Of a DNA stretch of 64,000 nt, positions 1 through 10,897 are shown in pieces. The translations under genes were made by a program, and so were the position numbers. The DNA is from Beta vulgaris subsp. vulgaris. Taxonomy: Eukaryota > Streptophyta > Magnoliopsida > Caryophyllales > Amaranthaceae. The notes under the pieces are model-generated. The model saw only the letters and a program-made list of their open reading frames with translations. It ran no database searches and had not been told where the DNA came from. Where the stretch lies: the NCBI RefSeq assembly GCF_026745355.1, contig NC_079207.1, positions 15,262,150 to 15,326,149 of the forward strand, in the 5' to 3' direction. Each line of letters begins with the position of its first letter. Within the stretch, counting starts at the first letter, position 1.

Positions 1-1
1 C

Positions 2-1998
2 CTTAATGACTCGTCCATCAACCTCATTATGAGTTGTATAACCCAGGCCTCATCCTCAATTCTTATAAATGGGAGAAAATCTAACTCGTTCAACCACACA
101 CGGGGATTGAGACAGGGAGACCCGATGTCCCCCTATTTGTTTAACATTTGCCTTGAATCCCTCTCTCATATGATCATACAGGCAACAATGGATAAGACTT
201 GGACTCCTTTTTGGGTAGGAAAAGATAAAGTCCCTGTGTCACACTTAATGTTTGCGGATGACCTTTTAATTTTTGGGAGAGTCGATGAATCAACGACCTT
301 TGCAGTTAGGGACATTTTAAGGAAATTTTGCAAGGATTTGGGTCAAAAGATCAATGAAGCCAAGAGTAGGCTTATTTTCTCCCCCAACACACCCACGGAG
401 CACAAGTGCCTGTTCCAACAAACTTTGAATATTGAGGAGAATGAAAACTTAGGTACCTACTTAGGCCTGCCCTTATCTCATAAAAGACCCTCGAAAAACC
501 AAGTCCCGTTTGTTGTAGATAAAGTTAAAGGGAAACTTGCCAATTGAAAAACAAAGTATTTATCAAGAGCGGGCCGTTTATGTCTTATTTCCTCCACCCT
601 TTCAACAATCCCGCCTTATTATATGCAAGCCATGGCTCTCCCCGCTGCAACCCTCAAAGACCTAGATAGAGTGTGCAACAACTTTTTGTGGGGGGATGTA
701 GAGAACCAAAAACGAATCCATCTAGTGGGGATCGAAAGGACCTTCATGCCCAAAAAACTGGGAGGCTTGGGCATACGCAACCAAACTTTGATGAACAAAG
801 CATATATGGCAAAATTAGGATGGAAACTCGCTCAAGGACCAGATAGTCTAGCGCAAAAATGCATAACTTCGAAGTATATTCATAGAGATTATGTTACATC
901 ATTTGCTAAAGGGTCACCAATTTGGCAAAGTATAGGAAGAGGATGGGATCTCCTTGCACAGAACAGTCAGTGGATCATGGGAAATGGGAGACATATAAAC
1001 TTTTGGAATGATAATTGGTTAGGAATAGGCAATATTCGCGCTCATGTTAGTGGCCCTCTAAATTTATATGAGCAGAATTATAAAGTCTGCAATGTGATTA
1101 GGGAGGGAGTTTGGAACTTAGAACTCTTATCCTTGACTCTACCGGACCACATAGTTAGTCGCATATTGAATATGGACCCGCCTAACCAGGATGCCCAAAC
1201 TGACATTCGGGCCCCAATATACCTTCAGCCCGAGGGGTTTTCGCTAGCTTTAGCTTATCAAGCCCAGTTTCCTAACCATAACATGGAAGTATTAGAGGGG
1301 ATATGGAAAGTGAATACAAGCCCAAAAGTTCAATTCTTTCTATGGCTTGTGTGTCTAGACCGCCTGCCTCATAACAAAACGCTTAGAGATAGACATATAA
1401 CCCAAGAAGCTCGATGTCCGAGATGCTCGCACGATGTTGAAGATACTAACCATATCCTCCGTCAATGCCCAATATCTCAAAGAATATGGACTCTAGCATT
1501 CTCACCCAATCCCTTCCGCAATCTCGATTTGATAACTTGGGTTCAAGAGAACACCAAGTATAAGAGTTGTTTTCGTAACATTAAGTGGCCTATCATATTT
1601 CCTTTCATTTGCTTTGAAATCTGGAAAAGCAGAAATCACGCCATCTTCAATCCCACAAAAAATCCACATACCCCTGAGGAAGTACTGGCTCAGGCGTGGA
1701 GAAATGCAAAAGACTTCCTTCAAGCAACCCATGTATCTGGAACTCAAAATGTTAGTACCCAGACCTATCGCCTAGGAGACCATACACCTAATAACTGGAC
1801 CATGCTAAACGTAGACGTGGCTTTCAAGGGCCAAGCCCAGATAAGCGGACTTGGGGGGGTGTTGAGAATAAAAGAGGGGAACTGGGTTATAGGTTTCACG
1901 AAAACCACCTTTGCGAGGGATCCTTTAGGGGGCTGAACTTCAGGGGATTCGGGAGGGACTAGAACTCGCACTCAATCATGGTCTTAAAAAATTGGTAC
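2..1998 (+). pseudogene. L1-type LINE ORF2, reverse transcriptase to RNase H (5' part)
   Basis: This is the back half of the polyprotein of a plant L1-type LINE, cut off by the window edge. One frame runs from base 2: an RT palm segment with GLRQGDPMSPYLF and the catalytic FADDLLIF near 255-280, the thumb, then a zf-RVT zinc-binding stretch (CPRCSHDVEDTNHILRQC, about 1415-1475) and the start of RNase H (NVDVAFKG, about 1808-1832). It is broken. An in-frame TGA at 545-547 sits where a tryptophan codon is expected. An extra G in the GGGGG run near 1923-1928 throws RNase H out of frame. The sequence stops at 1998, where a Copia element is inserted; the remainder resumes at 12195. A dead retrotransposon copy; assignment to the RNase-H-bearing plant L1 group is secure from domain order. 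Confidence 0.9.
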
Positions 1999-2822
1999 TG
2001 TTGTGCATGTACATGTTATGTTTTATGCACATGTTATGTTTTGATGATGAAAATTAATATAATATGTTATAGCATGAAAGTATGTAACAGCTGCAACAGA
2101 TGCATGAAGAAAGAAATTGATAAACGAAGACTTTGAAGAAAAGAAGAATCAAGAATGAAGTTCGAGTTTATAATTTCTTAGAATAGTAACTTTAGATTAA
2201 AATGTAATATGCTTAGTAATATGCAATGTGCTCAATATAGAAATATAAAGTTAATATAATTATTATCTTCTTTGAGTTAGGAAAGTAAATAATTATATTA
2301 AAATTATATTTCTATATAAAAAGGAAATAAGTTTTCAAAATCAGAAATCAAAAGGGATTAGGAAAACGAGTTTTTAAAGAAAAAGATTTTCTAAAAGTTG
2401 CGTGTAAAAAGAAGGTTTTTAATAAAAACAAGTTTTATAAAAGATTTTGATAAAAAACGTGTATTGAAAAGATTTTGATAAAAACAAGTTTTTGAAAAAG
2501 ATTTTGATAAAAATCGGTTTTTGATAAAAACGTGTTTTCAAAGAAAAAGATTTTTATAAAAACGTAATGTTTAGTTTTTCTAAAAGGATTTGGAAAAATA
2601 CTTTAAGTTGAAAAAGAAAATCTATATGGAAAACTTATCTTTGTTTGTTTAAAAGATAAAGATAGAAAAAGATAAAGTTTATCCCTTAAATCAAGGATTA
2701 AAAGATAAAGATATTTTTAAGTCATTTCCGTCCTAACCAAGCCTAATCAGAATTCACTTTTAAATCTCACGTTTTCAGAGAGATAAATCGAGTCTAATTA
2801 AAAAGCTGAAAACTATTTCCTT

Positions 2823-2846
2823 GGCACTGAGCATAGCACTGAGCGG
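2823..2846 (+). repeat. 12-bp word dimer, LTR site A (5' LTR)
   Basis: Two adjacent units, GGCACTGAGCAT and AGCACTGAGCGG. The same pair is at 11727-11750 in the 3' LTR; the aligned site in the minus-strand Sirevirus is 36300-36325, with CTGT-type units. Confidence 0.8.
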
Positions 2847-3178
2847 TTAGGTTTAAGTTACTATTTCACAATTGTAATTGTCCTCTATTTGCTTGACTAA
2901 GAAGCACATCTTTGAGGATCGTTCTTTTGTAACTTTTACATTATAGAGAGTGTCAACACTTAGAGTTAAGTGTTGGGAGTCATTACTAGGGTTAGTAGTG
3001 AGGGGAATCGTATTGTATCAAGAGTTTGATATTTAGGATTCAAAGAAATAAAAGAGTTTTTGTTTCTTGTGGACGTAGATCTCAGAGGTGAGATTGAACC
3101 ACGTTATATCTTGTGTCAAATCTAATATCTTTTAAGTTTATTATTCGCAAAAACGTAAATTAGCGATTTTCGAGTGTT

Positions 3179-3203
3179 CGGCTCAGAGCCTGGCACTGAG
3201 CCG
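3179..3203 (+). repeat. 12-bp word dimer with hairpin, LTR site B (5' LTR)
   Basis: Units GGCTCAGAGCCT and GGCACTGAGCCG. The outer bases form 8-bp inverted arms (CGGCTCAG and CTGAGCCG). Repeated in the 3' LTR at 12083-12107. Minus-strand counterparts are at 35933-35957 and 62411-62436. Confidence 0.8.
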
Positions 3204-3287
3204 TAAAGGATTTTTGCGAAAACGATTAGATTTCACCACTCAATTCAACCCCCCCCCTTCTTGAGTGTTCCCTTGGGTTCCAACAAG

Positions 3288-3299
3288 TGGTATCAGAGC
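3288..3299 (+). other. Primer binding site, initiator tRNA-Met
   Basis: TGGTATCAGAGC, two bases after the 5' LTR end, is the standard plant Copia match to the 3' end of initiator methionine tRNA. It primes minus-strand DNA synthesis. Confidence 0.93.
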
Positions 3300-4337
3300 A
3301 GGCTATTCTCGTAAGACTCACATCTAGAGAATAGAAACCATGAACACACAAGACGACTTTCGCGACAAGTATTCCAAGTGTCCAATTTTCAACGGGAAAG
3401 ATTATGGATGGTGGAAGACCAGGATGAGGATATTACATTCAAGGTTCTGACTTTAATGCTGGAGAATCATAAAGACTGGACCTTTCCTATTCAAAACAAA
3501 GATGATGAAGGTAAACCTGTTCGACAAAGAGGAAGAGGAGTACAATTCTGTGACTACGGAAAGGCAGAAAAGAATTTCAAAGCTATGAGTATTCTCCAAT
3601 CTGGAATTGGACCTGATGAATATTCAAGATCTCTGCTGCACCACTGCTAAGGAAATCTGGGACACACTGGAATTGGCACATGAAGGTACAAACGAGGTAA
3701 AACAGTCTAGGATAGATTTACTAGTCCAACAATATGAACTGTTCACAATGAATAAGGACGAATCTATTAAAGATATGTTTACCAGATTTACACTAATAAC
3801 TAATGAACTAAGATCTTTAGGAAAAATCTATTCTTCTGAAGATTTAGTTAGAAAAGTGTTAAGAAGTTTGACTAATAAATGGCTTCCTAAAATAACTGCT
3901 ATTCAAGAGGCTAAGGATTTATCAAAACTCTCACTAGAACAACTCATTGGTTCCTTAATGACTCACGAACTTGTTTTAGACTCTAAATCAAGTGAACCAA
4001 AGAATAAGGGTTGGCCTTAAAAACTGAAGTAGAAACGGATGATAGTGATAGTGATGAAGAACTAGCTTTTCTAACTAGGAAATTTCAAAACTTTCTGAAA
4101 AAGAATAGGAATAACAACTTCAGGAGAGGTGGAAACTCCAAAGGTAAAGGCACTACTTTTAACCCTAAGAAAAGTGCTACTAACTCTGGTTGTTTCAAGT
4201 GTGGTGAGTATGATCACAGGATTAAAGAATGCCCTCTGTGGGATGAAGAAAAGCCTAGAGAAAAACGAGAGCAGTCTAAGAAGGAGTACAAGAAAGCCAT
4301 GATCGCAGCAGTCTGGGGAGACTCGGATTCTGACGAA

Positions 4338-4419
4338 GATCAGTGCCACGCTCAGAGCCACGAAGCAAAATTATGTCTGAATGCTGTACAGACCACTCTG
4401 AAGACGGCACTGAGCCATG
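4338..4419 (+). repeat. 12-bp word dimer plus monomer in gag
   Basis: Units GATCAGTGCCAC (4338) and GCTCAGAGCCAC (4350), then a single GGCACTGAGCCA near 4406. The minus-strand element has the matching pair at 61240-61263 and a decayed monomer near 61193. Confidence 0.7.
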
Positions 4420-4763
4420 ACGACTCACATCTATGCTTGATGGCTAAAAGTTCGAACCCTCTTGAAGAGGAAGAAGACAGTGAGGTAAGTCTAACTTCTT
4501 TAAAACCTTCAATTCATCTTCTTTCCAAAAGTAAGCTTGTCATATTGCTTGAAAACGTAATTGATGATTGTCAAAACATGAATGATAATTTTGATAACAT
4601 GAAAAAGGAAATAAAAAATTTGACCAGGCTAAAAATTGGATTAGAAACAGAATATAAGGAATTGCTGAAAGAAAACAAAACTCTAATAAAAAGGATTGAC
4701 GAGAAAGACTTAGAGATAAACACACTAAAACAAGAAAAGACTCTAGTTGATAATCTCGTAAAC

Positions 4764-4786
4764 AACTCAGTGCCAGTCACTGAGTT
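4764..4786 (+). repeat. 12-bp word pair in gag forming a perfect inverted repeat
   Basis: Arms AACTCAGTG and CACTGAGTT around CCAGT, in the coiled-coil coding part of gag. Aligned site in the minus-strand Sirevirus: 60819-60842. Confidence 0.75.
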
Positions 4787-5118
4787 CCAAGCTGAAAAGT
4801 CTAGTCTTGAGGAACAAATTGAAAATTTAAATCACGAGTTGAATGAACTTAAAAATTCAAGACAACAATCTGAAATTGTCCCACTTACGCTACCTAGTGA
4901 TGAGAAAATAAAAGAAGAACTGGATAAGGTTAAAAAGGACTTAGAGATTTCCCGAAAAAGAAGTAGTGATTTGAACACCTCAGTTGAATATTTGGAATCA
5001 CAACTTTCTATTGCTCGAAAGATGCACGAAAAATGGACCAATGGGAAGAATGCTCTAAATTACCTAACTTGCACCACAAACAACACGAACAAAACAGGAT
5101 TAGGATATTCTGACCAGC

Positions 5119-5142
5119 GACTCAGTGCCAGGCTCAGTGCCA
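5119..5142 (+). repeat. 12-bp word dimer before the second gag zinc knuckle
   Basis: Units GACTCAGTGCCA and GGCTCAGTGCCA, encoding the repeat LSARLSAR. Counterpart in the minus-strand element: 60461-60485. Confidence 0.8.
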
Positions 5143-5371
5143 GACCCTTCGAAAGAGACTTTCGAAAAAGAAAATATGTTGGCCTTCCTGAATATCTTAT
5201 TTGCAACTTTTGTGGAAATAATGGACACCTAATTGAGGACTGTAACAAAAAGAAAAATCGAATTGCAAAGAACATTAAACATGTCACTCAAATCTGGGTT
5301 AGAAAAGACATTCTAGATGCTCAACGTAAGAAAAAGGGACCCAAACAAGTATGGGTTCCTAAAACTAACAA

Positions 5372-8300
5372 GTGATTCTTGTGCAGGTAAACGTGAGAGG
5401 AAGCAACCTATGGTATCTCGACAGTGGTTGCTCAAGACATATGACTGGTGACAAAACACAATTCCTCTCACTAGTAGCCCACAATGGAGGGTGTGTTACA
5501 TTTGGCGACAACAAAAAGGGAGAGATCATTGGAATAGGCAATGTCGGCAAGTCTCTAACACACTCCATCGAGAATGTTATGTTGGTAAATGGACTGAAAC
5601 ACAACTTGTTAAGTATATCACAACTGTGTGATAAAGGTAATGTTGTTGAATTTCAGGCAAATTTGTGCCAAATCTTGAATATGAAAACTAGGGAAGTAAT
5701 TTTGGAAGGTAAAAGATTAAACAATGTCTATATAATCTGTCTAGATACCTTACCTAATGAGAAAATTTCATGCATGAGTGCCCTACAAGATAATCCACTA
5801 CTTTGGCATAAAAGACTTGGACATGCATGTTAGCTCTAGACTGCTTAACAAATTGAGAAAAATGGATTTAGTAGATGGTTTACCATCCATAAACTTTGAT
5901 TGGGAAACAATTTGTAATGCATGTGCTAGATGCAAACATGTTCGATCATCTTTTAAGTCAAAGACATTTGTTAGCACCTCTAAACCCTTGGAACTAATTC
6001 ACATGGATCTTTGTGGCCCAATGCGTGTAAGGAGTAGAGGTGGTAGCAAATATGTGTTGGTACTTGTTGATGATTTCTCTAGATTTGTTTGGACATTATT
6101 CATTGGTGGGAAAGATGAAACATTTGATGTTTTTCTTGTTCATATTCGAAAAGTTCAAAATCAAACAAATTGTAAATTGCTGTCTGTCCGTACTGATCAT
6201 GGCACTGAGTTTGAAAATACAGATTTCGAAAAATTCTGCAATGACAATGGAATTGATCATAATTTCTCTGCACCAAGAACACCACAACAGAATGGAGTTG
6301 TAGAAAGGATGAATCGTACTTTAGAAGACATGTCTCGAACCATGCTTCTACAAAGTGGCTTACCTAGAAGTTTTTGGGCCGAGGCAGTAAGTACTGCATG
6401 CTATATATATAACAGAACTAAAGTACGATCCATCTTGAATAAAACTCCATATGAACTGATCAAAGGTAGGAAACCAAATATCTCTCACTTAAGATGTTTT
6501 GGATGTACTTGTTATGTTCACAACAATGGCAAGGATAATTTGGGTAAGTTTGATCCAAGAAGTGATGAAGCAGTGTTCATTGGTTACTCTCCTCATAGCA
6601 AAGCATATAAAGTATACAACAAAAGAACAATGCGTATGGAGGAGAGTGTCCATGTCATATTTGATGAATCTGATAAAAGCTTACAAGATGTGCAGGTAGA
6701 TGATGACGAAGACTTCTCTATTGGACTGATTAGAGAGTCACGAGACAAACAGCATGATGAGAATCAACCTGAAACAAGTTCTGAGGCTCAGAGCATGGCA
6801 CAGTCTGAAGAACAAATCAACAACTGCGACGAGAATGAAAAAGATGCAGAAGAGTAACTGAAACTGTCGAAGAAGAAGTGTCGGCAGAACCAACAGAAGC
6901 TGAAGAAAACGAAAACAACAGTGAACGCTCAGAGCATGGCACTGAGCCACAGAACGAAATTTTCACTCCGAAGAAGTGGAAACACCAAGGATCACATCCT
7001 ACTGACCTAATACTCACAACATATCAAAGGGAGTCCAAACTCGTTCATCTCTTCATAACTTTTGTGCTTTCAATGCTTTTATATCTGAAATTGAACCATC
7101 TAATTATAAAATTGCATTGACTGACCCTGATTGGATTTTGGCTATGCAGGATGAGTTAAATCAATTCAAAAGAAATGAAGTTTGGCATCTAGAACCTCGT
7201 CCCACTCATCAATCAGTAATTGGAACAAAATGGGTTTTTAGAAACAAACTGGATGATAGTGGGATGATTGTTCGAAATAAAGCCAGACTAGTGTGCCAAG
7301 GCTTTAACCAACAAGAGGGAATTGATTATGATGAGACCTTTGCCCCTGTAGCCCGTTTAGAAGCTATTCGAATTTTGATATCCTTTGCAGCTTTTAAAAA
7401 TATTAAACTTTTTCAAATGGATGTCAAAACTGCATTCTTAAACGGGTACTTAAAAGAAACAGTGTATGTTGAACAACCTCCTGGCTTTATTGATCAAAAT
7501 TTTCCTAAACATGTTTATAAACTAGATAAGGCCTTTATGGTTTAAAGCAAGCTCCTAGAGCTTGGTATGAACGCCTATCTACTTTTTAATGGAAAATGGC
7601 TTTAAAAGAGGTTCAGTAGATAGGACATTGTTTCTGAAAAGTAAGGGGGAAGAATTGCTAGTTGTTCAAATTTATGTTGATGATATTATTTTTGGAGCAA
7701 CTACAGAATTATTATGTCATTATTTTGCTGAACTAATGAAAGTGAATTTGAAATGTCTATGATGGGAGAATTAAGTTTCTTCCTAGGTTTACAAATCAAG
7801 CAACTGGATAATGGCATCATGATACATCAACAGAAATATGTGAAGGAACTATTGAAGAAGTATGGTATGGAAGATTCAAAGACTTATCCTACACCTGTAC
7901 CTACTGCACTTAAGTTAGATCTGGACGAAAATGGTAAGAAAGTAGATGAAACAATCTACCGAGGTATGATAGGTTCTCTTCTTTATTTAACTTCCAGTCG
8001 ACCAGATATTCTTCACAGTGTATGTCTCTGCGCCAGATTTCAATCATGTCCAAAGGAGTCTCACTTCAAAGCTGTCAAACGAATCCTTAGATACTTAAGA
8101 GGCACTAATAACTTATATCTATGGTATCCTAAAGGAGGCAACTTTGACTTGATTGGTTTTTCTGACGCAGATTATGCAGGGTTTTTAGTAGATAGAAAAA
8201 GTACCTCTGGAACAGCCACCTTCTTAGGTCCTTGCTTAATCTCATGGGCTTCCAAAAAGCAAAATTCCGTGGCTCTTTCCACTGCAGAAGCTGAATATGT

Positions 8301-8622
8301 TGCAGCCGCATCTTGTTGTGCACAGGTATTATGGGTAAGACAACAACTTAGAGATTTTGGTGTTTTGATTGATAATGTGCCCATTATGTGTGATAATACA
8401 AGTGCCATAAACATCTCTAAAAATCCTGTTCAACATTCACGTACAAAGCATATAGAAATTAGATATCATTTCTTACGTGATCATGTCGAAAAAGGTAATA
8501 TAGCCCTTGAATTTATTTGTACTGAAGACCAAATAGCTGATATTTTCACTAAACCTCTTGCTCGTGAAAGATTTGAAAAACTTAGATTAGCCTTGGGGTA
8601 TTTCAAGTGCCTAGTTGATTAA
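5372..8622 (+). pseudogene. Sirevirus Pol (forward copy): protease, integrase, RT, RNase H
   Basis: Copia-order polyprotein in several frames. 5372-5833 has the aspartic protease (LDSGCSRHMTGD) and the GAG-pre-integrase start. 5778-6857 has integrase: the zinc-binding C pair (CNACARC), catalytic Asp in MDLCGP, Asp in RTDHGTEF and Glu in TPQQNGVVERMNRTLE. 7117-7545 starts RT ([21 protein letters not shown]). The YVDDIIFG active site is near 7675-7700. 7753-8622 has the RT end and RNase H (FSDADYAG, STAEAEY, DNTSAI). Frameshifts lie near 5825, 6855, 7115, 7535 and 7590-7750, so it cannot give one polyprotein. The region 6785-6950 between integrase and RT is low in conservation and carries two dimers of the 12-bp word. 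Confidence 0.92.
6785..6949 (+). repeat. Two 12-bp word dimers in the integrase-RT linker
   Basis: First dimer GGCTCAGAGCAT and GGCACAGTCTGA (6785-6808). Second dimer CGCTCAGAGCAT and GGCACTGAGCCA (6926-6949). The minus-strand element has one counterpart, at 57277-57301. Confidence 0.75.
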
Positions 8623-9051
8623 TGTGTCCTTGATCCCTTTGCAAACTTAAGAGTTCAAAAGATTATACTTACACTAAGTCAGATGTTTGATTTAATTCAA
8701 GACTCCTGAAAAGGCTAATGATGCTGTCCTGATAACTGACACCTAAGTTGCTTCAGAAAAAATTCCAACAAAAGTATCACAATTTTCGAAAATTTCCATT
8801 GATGTTGCTTTGTTAAAACAAAAAGAATTTCAACAACTGTTTTATAAAATTTTTCTTCGAAATCTCGTGCAAAGCATTTGAGAAATAAGGCTAAGTAGAC
8901 TAACCTTCCCTCATTAATTAACCCCACCTAACCCACAAAACCGGCTCCTTTTTACTTTCAAAATAACCCAAACCCCAATCCCTTCTCATAACCGGTTAAA
9001 CCCTAAAAAACCTTCCACCTTCTCTCTACTTTCACCTGCAAGTGCTCAACC
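8623..9051 (+). other. Spacer between Sirevirus pol and the extra ORF
   Basis: No ORF of note. It looks like a leader for the next ORF: A/T-rich, then pyrimidine-rich with CCCTAAAAAACC just before the ATG at 9052. The minus-strand relative has homologous sequence around 55273-55460 and 53468-53673, where two CACTA elements landed. Confidence 0.5.
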
Positions 9052-10374
9052 ATGGGAAGAAAGATGGTTGCTAGGCGGCGGTTCCTCAAGAAAACTGACG
9101 CTCCATCTACCCCCTCACCGACCCCCACACCCCCATCATCACCTCCAAGAATTTCGACACCCCCGCTGTCACCTCCACCACAACCGTCACCCCCTCCGTC
9201 ACCTCCTCCACCGCCTCCTCAGTCAACCCCACCGTCCACAACAAATTTACCAAAACCCCCCACCTTCACAAAAGGCCGCTTCAAAACCTTCGCTTCAAAA
9301 TCTCCGGCCACAAAACCCTTTGTCCGAAAACCGACCACCAGATCTGCTACACACTCCGTGCCAAAGTCGAACCCGCCTCCCTCTCCTCGCCGGCCACAAC
9401 ATTCAGGTCCGTCGAGTTCCGCTGCTACCTCCGACGCGCCTCCTCCAAAACGAAAAAAAATCCTTCCGGTAAGTCTTCTGCTTCACAACAAGAAACTTCT
9501 GTCAAAGTTTTATCCGGTCGGGTTTTTCCCACTGATTGGGTTGCACAACCAGCATTTAAGTTTTTCTTGGATGCTTTACAATCACAAGGTTGGGTGAAAC
9601 TGATGAATTGTAACGCTGGGGTGTATGAATCTAAGGTTGCTGAATTTTATGAGAATTTGTCTGTTAATGAGGATTTGGTCTTAAGTTCGTTTGTCAATGG
9701 TACTATGATTACCCTCACTGTGACTGAGTTAGCTCAGATCTTAGGAGTACCTTGCTCAGGTTTTTCAGAATTACCTCACCAATCATGGCCGTTGTTGTCG
9801 GGAATTGACAACGCCACGATTAGCCGGACCTTATCAGATCAGCCCCTCACTCATGCCCAAATTTTTTCTGTTTCCCGTCTCTCTGCTCCACATAAGCTAC
9901 TCCGTAACTTGATCACCAAGTCTATTTTGCCTCGCATTGAAAACCGCGGTGAATGTCTCATTATGGACCAGGTCCTTCTTTGGTTGCTGATTCATGATCT
10001 CCCCATTAGTCTGCCTCATCTGATGATTCTCCATATGAAGAATCTTTCTCAATCTTCTCTATACTATCCCTATGGTGTTTGGCTTACTAAGGTTTTTGAT
10101 GCCTTTGATGTGATCTGTCCCATACTAAGGGGGTCACCTGTGTTGATGTTATGAGTACTGGGCTTTTGAGCAAGATGGATTTATGTGTTATGAATGATGA
10201 ATTGGTCAAGAAAGATTTTCGGGGTTGTGTTCCAAAGGATGCTTGTATTGGTTGTTTGAAGCTTGGGGAGGAGGTGCGTGAGATGCGCCGGCAATTACAG
10301 CAGATTTCAGCTCGTCAAAGAGCAAGTGATACCCTTGCCGCTCAACGTCACCGTCAACTTATGTCCAAACCCTG
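9052..10374 (+). pseudogene. Sirevirus 3' 'envelope-like' ORF, proline-rich, frameshifted
   Basis: Extra gene between pol and the 3' LTR. It starts MGRKMVARRRFLKK, followed by about 120 residues dominated by Pro/Ser/Thr with basic patches, then a globular part (about 9490-10150) with FYENLSVNEDLV and LTVTELAQILGVPC, then a C-terminal part rich in Cys, Glu and Arg (10151-10374) that looks helical. This position matches the envelope-like ORF of Sireviruses. The globular part reminds me of the 'putative plant transposon protein' domain seen in retroelement ORFs, but I cannot confirm that. No signal peptide or clear membrane span is visible. Breaks: slippage at the A8 run 9452-9459 and a one-base loss near 10138. 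The minus-strand Sirevirus has the same ORF (42575-43745). Confidence 0.75.
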
Positions 10375-10897
10375 ACCAGCTTTCTTTATCCTAGTTCTAC
10401 TTTGACCTTTTGATAATGCTTTGTAGTTTTTGTAAACTTGTTGTTTTTATAACTATTTTGGTACTTTTGGATACTTTTTGGATGTTTCTGATGATTGTGA
10501 ATTGGTGTTGGTTGTAGCACCAGCATCCCTAGCCCACTTGGTTGAGCTATTGGATTATTTTGGATATATTCTGACTATATGTGTGTTTTTTGTCTTTTTG
10601 CTGCTTTTTGAGAATGACAAAAGGGGGAAAAGAAAGCATATAATATTGACTAGAATCTTGATGATATCCTAGGTTGAAATAATGTGAATAAAATATAAAT
10701 GAGCATGTGGGGACAAGTGAATGATTGAAAGCTATTAATCTGAGGTACGGATAGATTCTAAAAGGGTAAATACTAAATATTCAATCCATGCATTGTTTGA
10801 GGGGGAACAAAAGTCAATATGCATACTTTAAGGGGGAACAAATGTTTATTTAACAATATTATATTCATGAGTTTGTCATCATCAAAAAGGGGGAATT
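10375..10897 (+). other. Region with repeated polypurine tracts before 3' LTR
   Basis: Non-coding stretch with four AGGGGGAA-type tracts, near 10618-10635, 10799-10812, 10830-10840 and 10883-10895. The last abuts the 3' LTR and should be the functional plus-strand primer. Multiple PPT copies are a known Sirevirus signature. The minus-strand relative repeats this layout at 41967-42240. Confidence 0.8.

Larger units (their letters stand above)
1999..3285 (+). repeat. 5' LTR of forward Sirevirus
   Basis: Begins TGTTGTGCATG and ends GGGTTCCAACA. It matches 10898-12189 almost throughout. Compared with the 3' LTR it lacks the TATAAAAG box: after CCAAGCCTA near 2740 it runs directly into a GAATTC-containing stretch, so its promoter core looks deleted. 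The A-rich middle (about 2330-2600) is built of AAAAGATTTTGATAAAA-like repeats. Near the 3' end is a C9 run (3249-3257). Confidence 0.93.
3340..5375 (+). pseudogene. Sirevirus Gag (forward copy), frameshifted
   Basis: Gag nucleocapsid/capsid gene, starting at the ATG 40 bases after the PBS. Pieces lie in successive frames: an N-terminal stretch (3340-3434), 3378-3650, a UBN2-type Gag domain (3607-4020, KEIWDTLELAHEGTNEVKQ), then a long frame 4011-5375. The long frame holds a CCHC knuckle (CFKCGEYDHRIKEC), an acidic serine/aspartate stretch, a Lys/Glu-rich coiled coil of about 200 residues, and a second CCHC knuckle (CNFCGNNGHLIEDC). Small indels near 3430, 3630 and 4015 break it. The coiled-coil part is well preserved. 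It ends in TGA at 5373-5375, overlapping the pol frame. Pairs of 12-bp words sit in its linkers (4338, 4763, 5119), all in frame because 12 bp is four codons. Confidence 0.88.

Noticed and set aside
3288..3299. tRNA-Met-like match
   Set aside because: It is a primer binding site; there is no cloverleaf, so it is not a tRNA gene. The same applies to the sites near 32440, 52090 and 62307.
6198..6209. GGCACTGAG in the integrase core
   Set aside because: It encodes the conserved Gly-Thr-Glu next to the catalytic Asp and has no adjacent 12-bp partner, so it is explained by coding and not counted as a site of the repeated word.
9068..9472. Second ORF rich in His/Pro/Leu
   Set aside because: Out-of-frame shadow of the proline-rich Sirevirus ORF.
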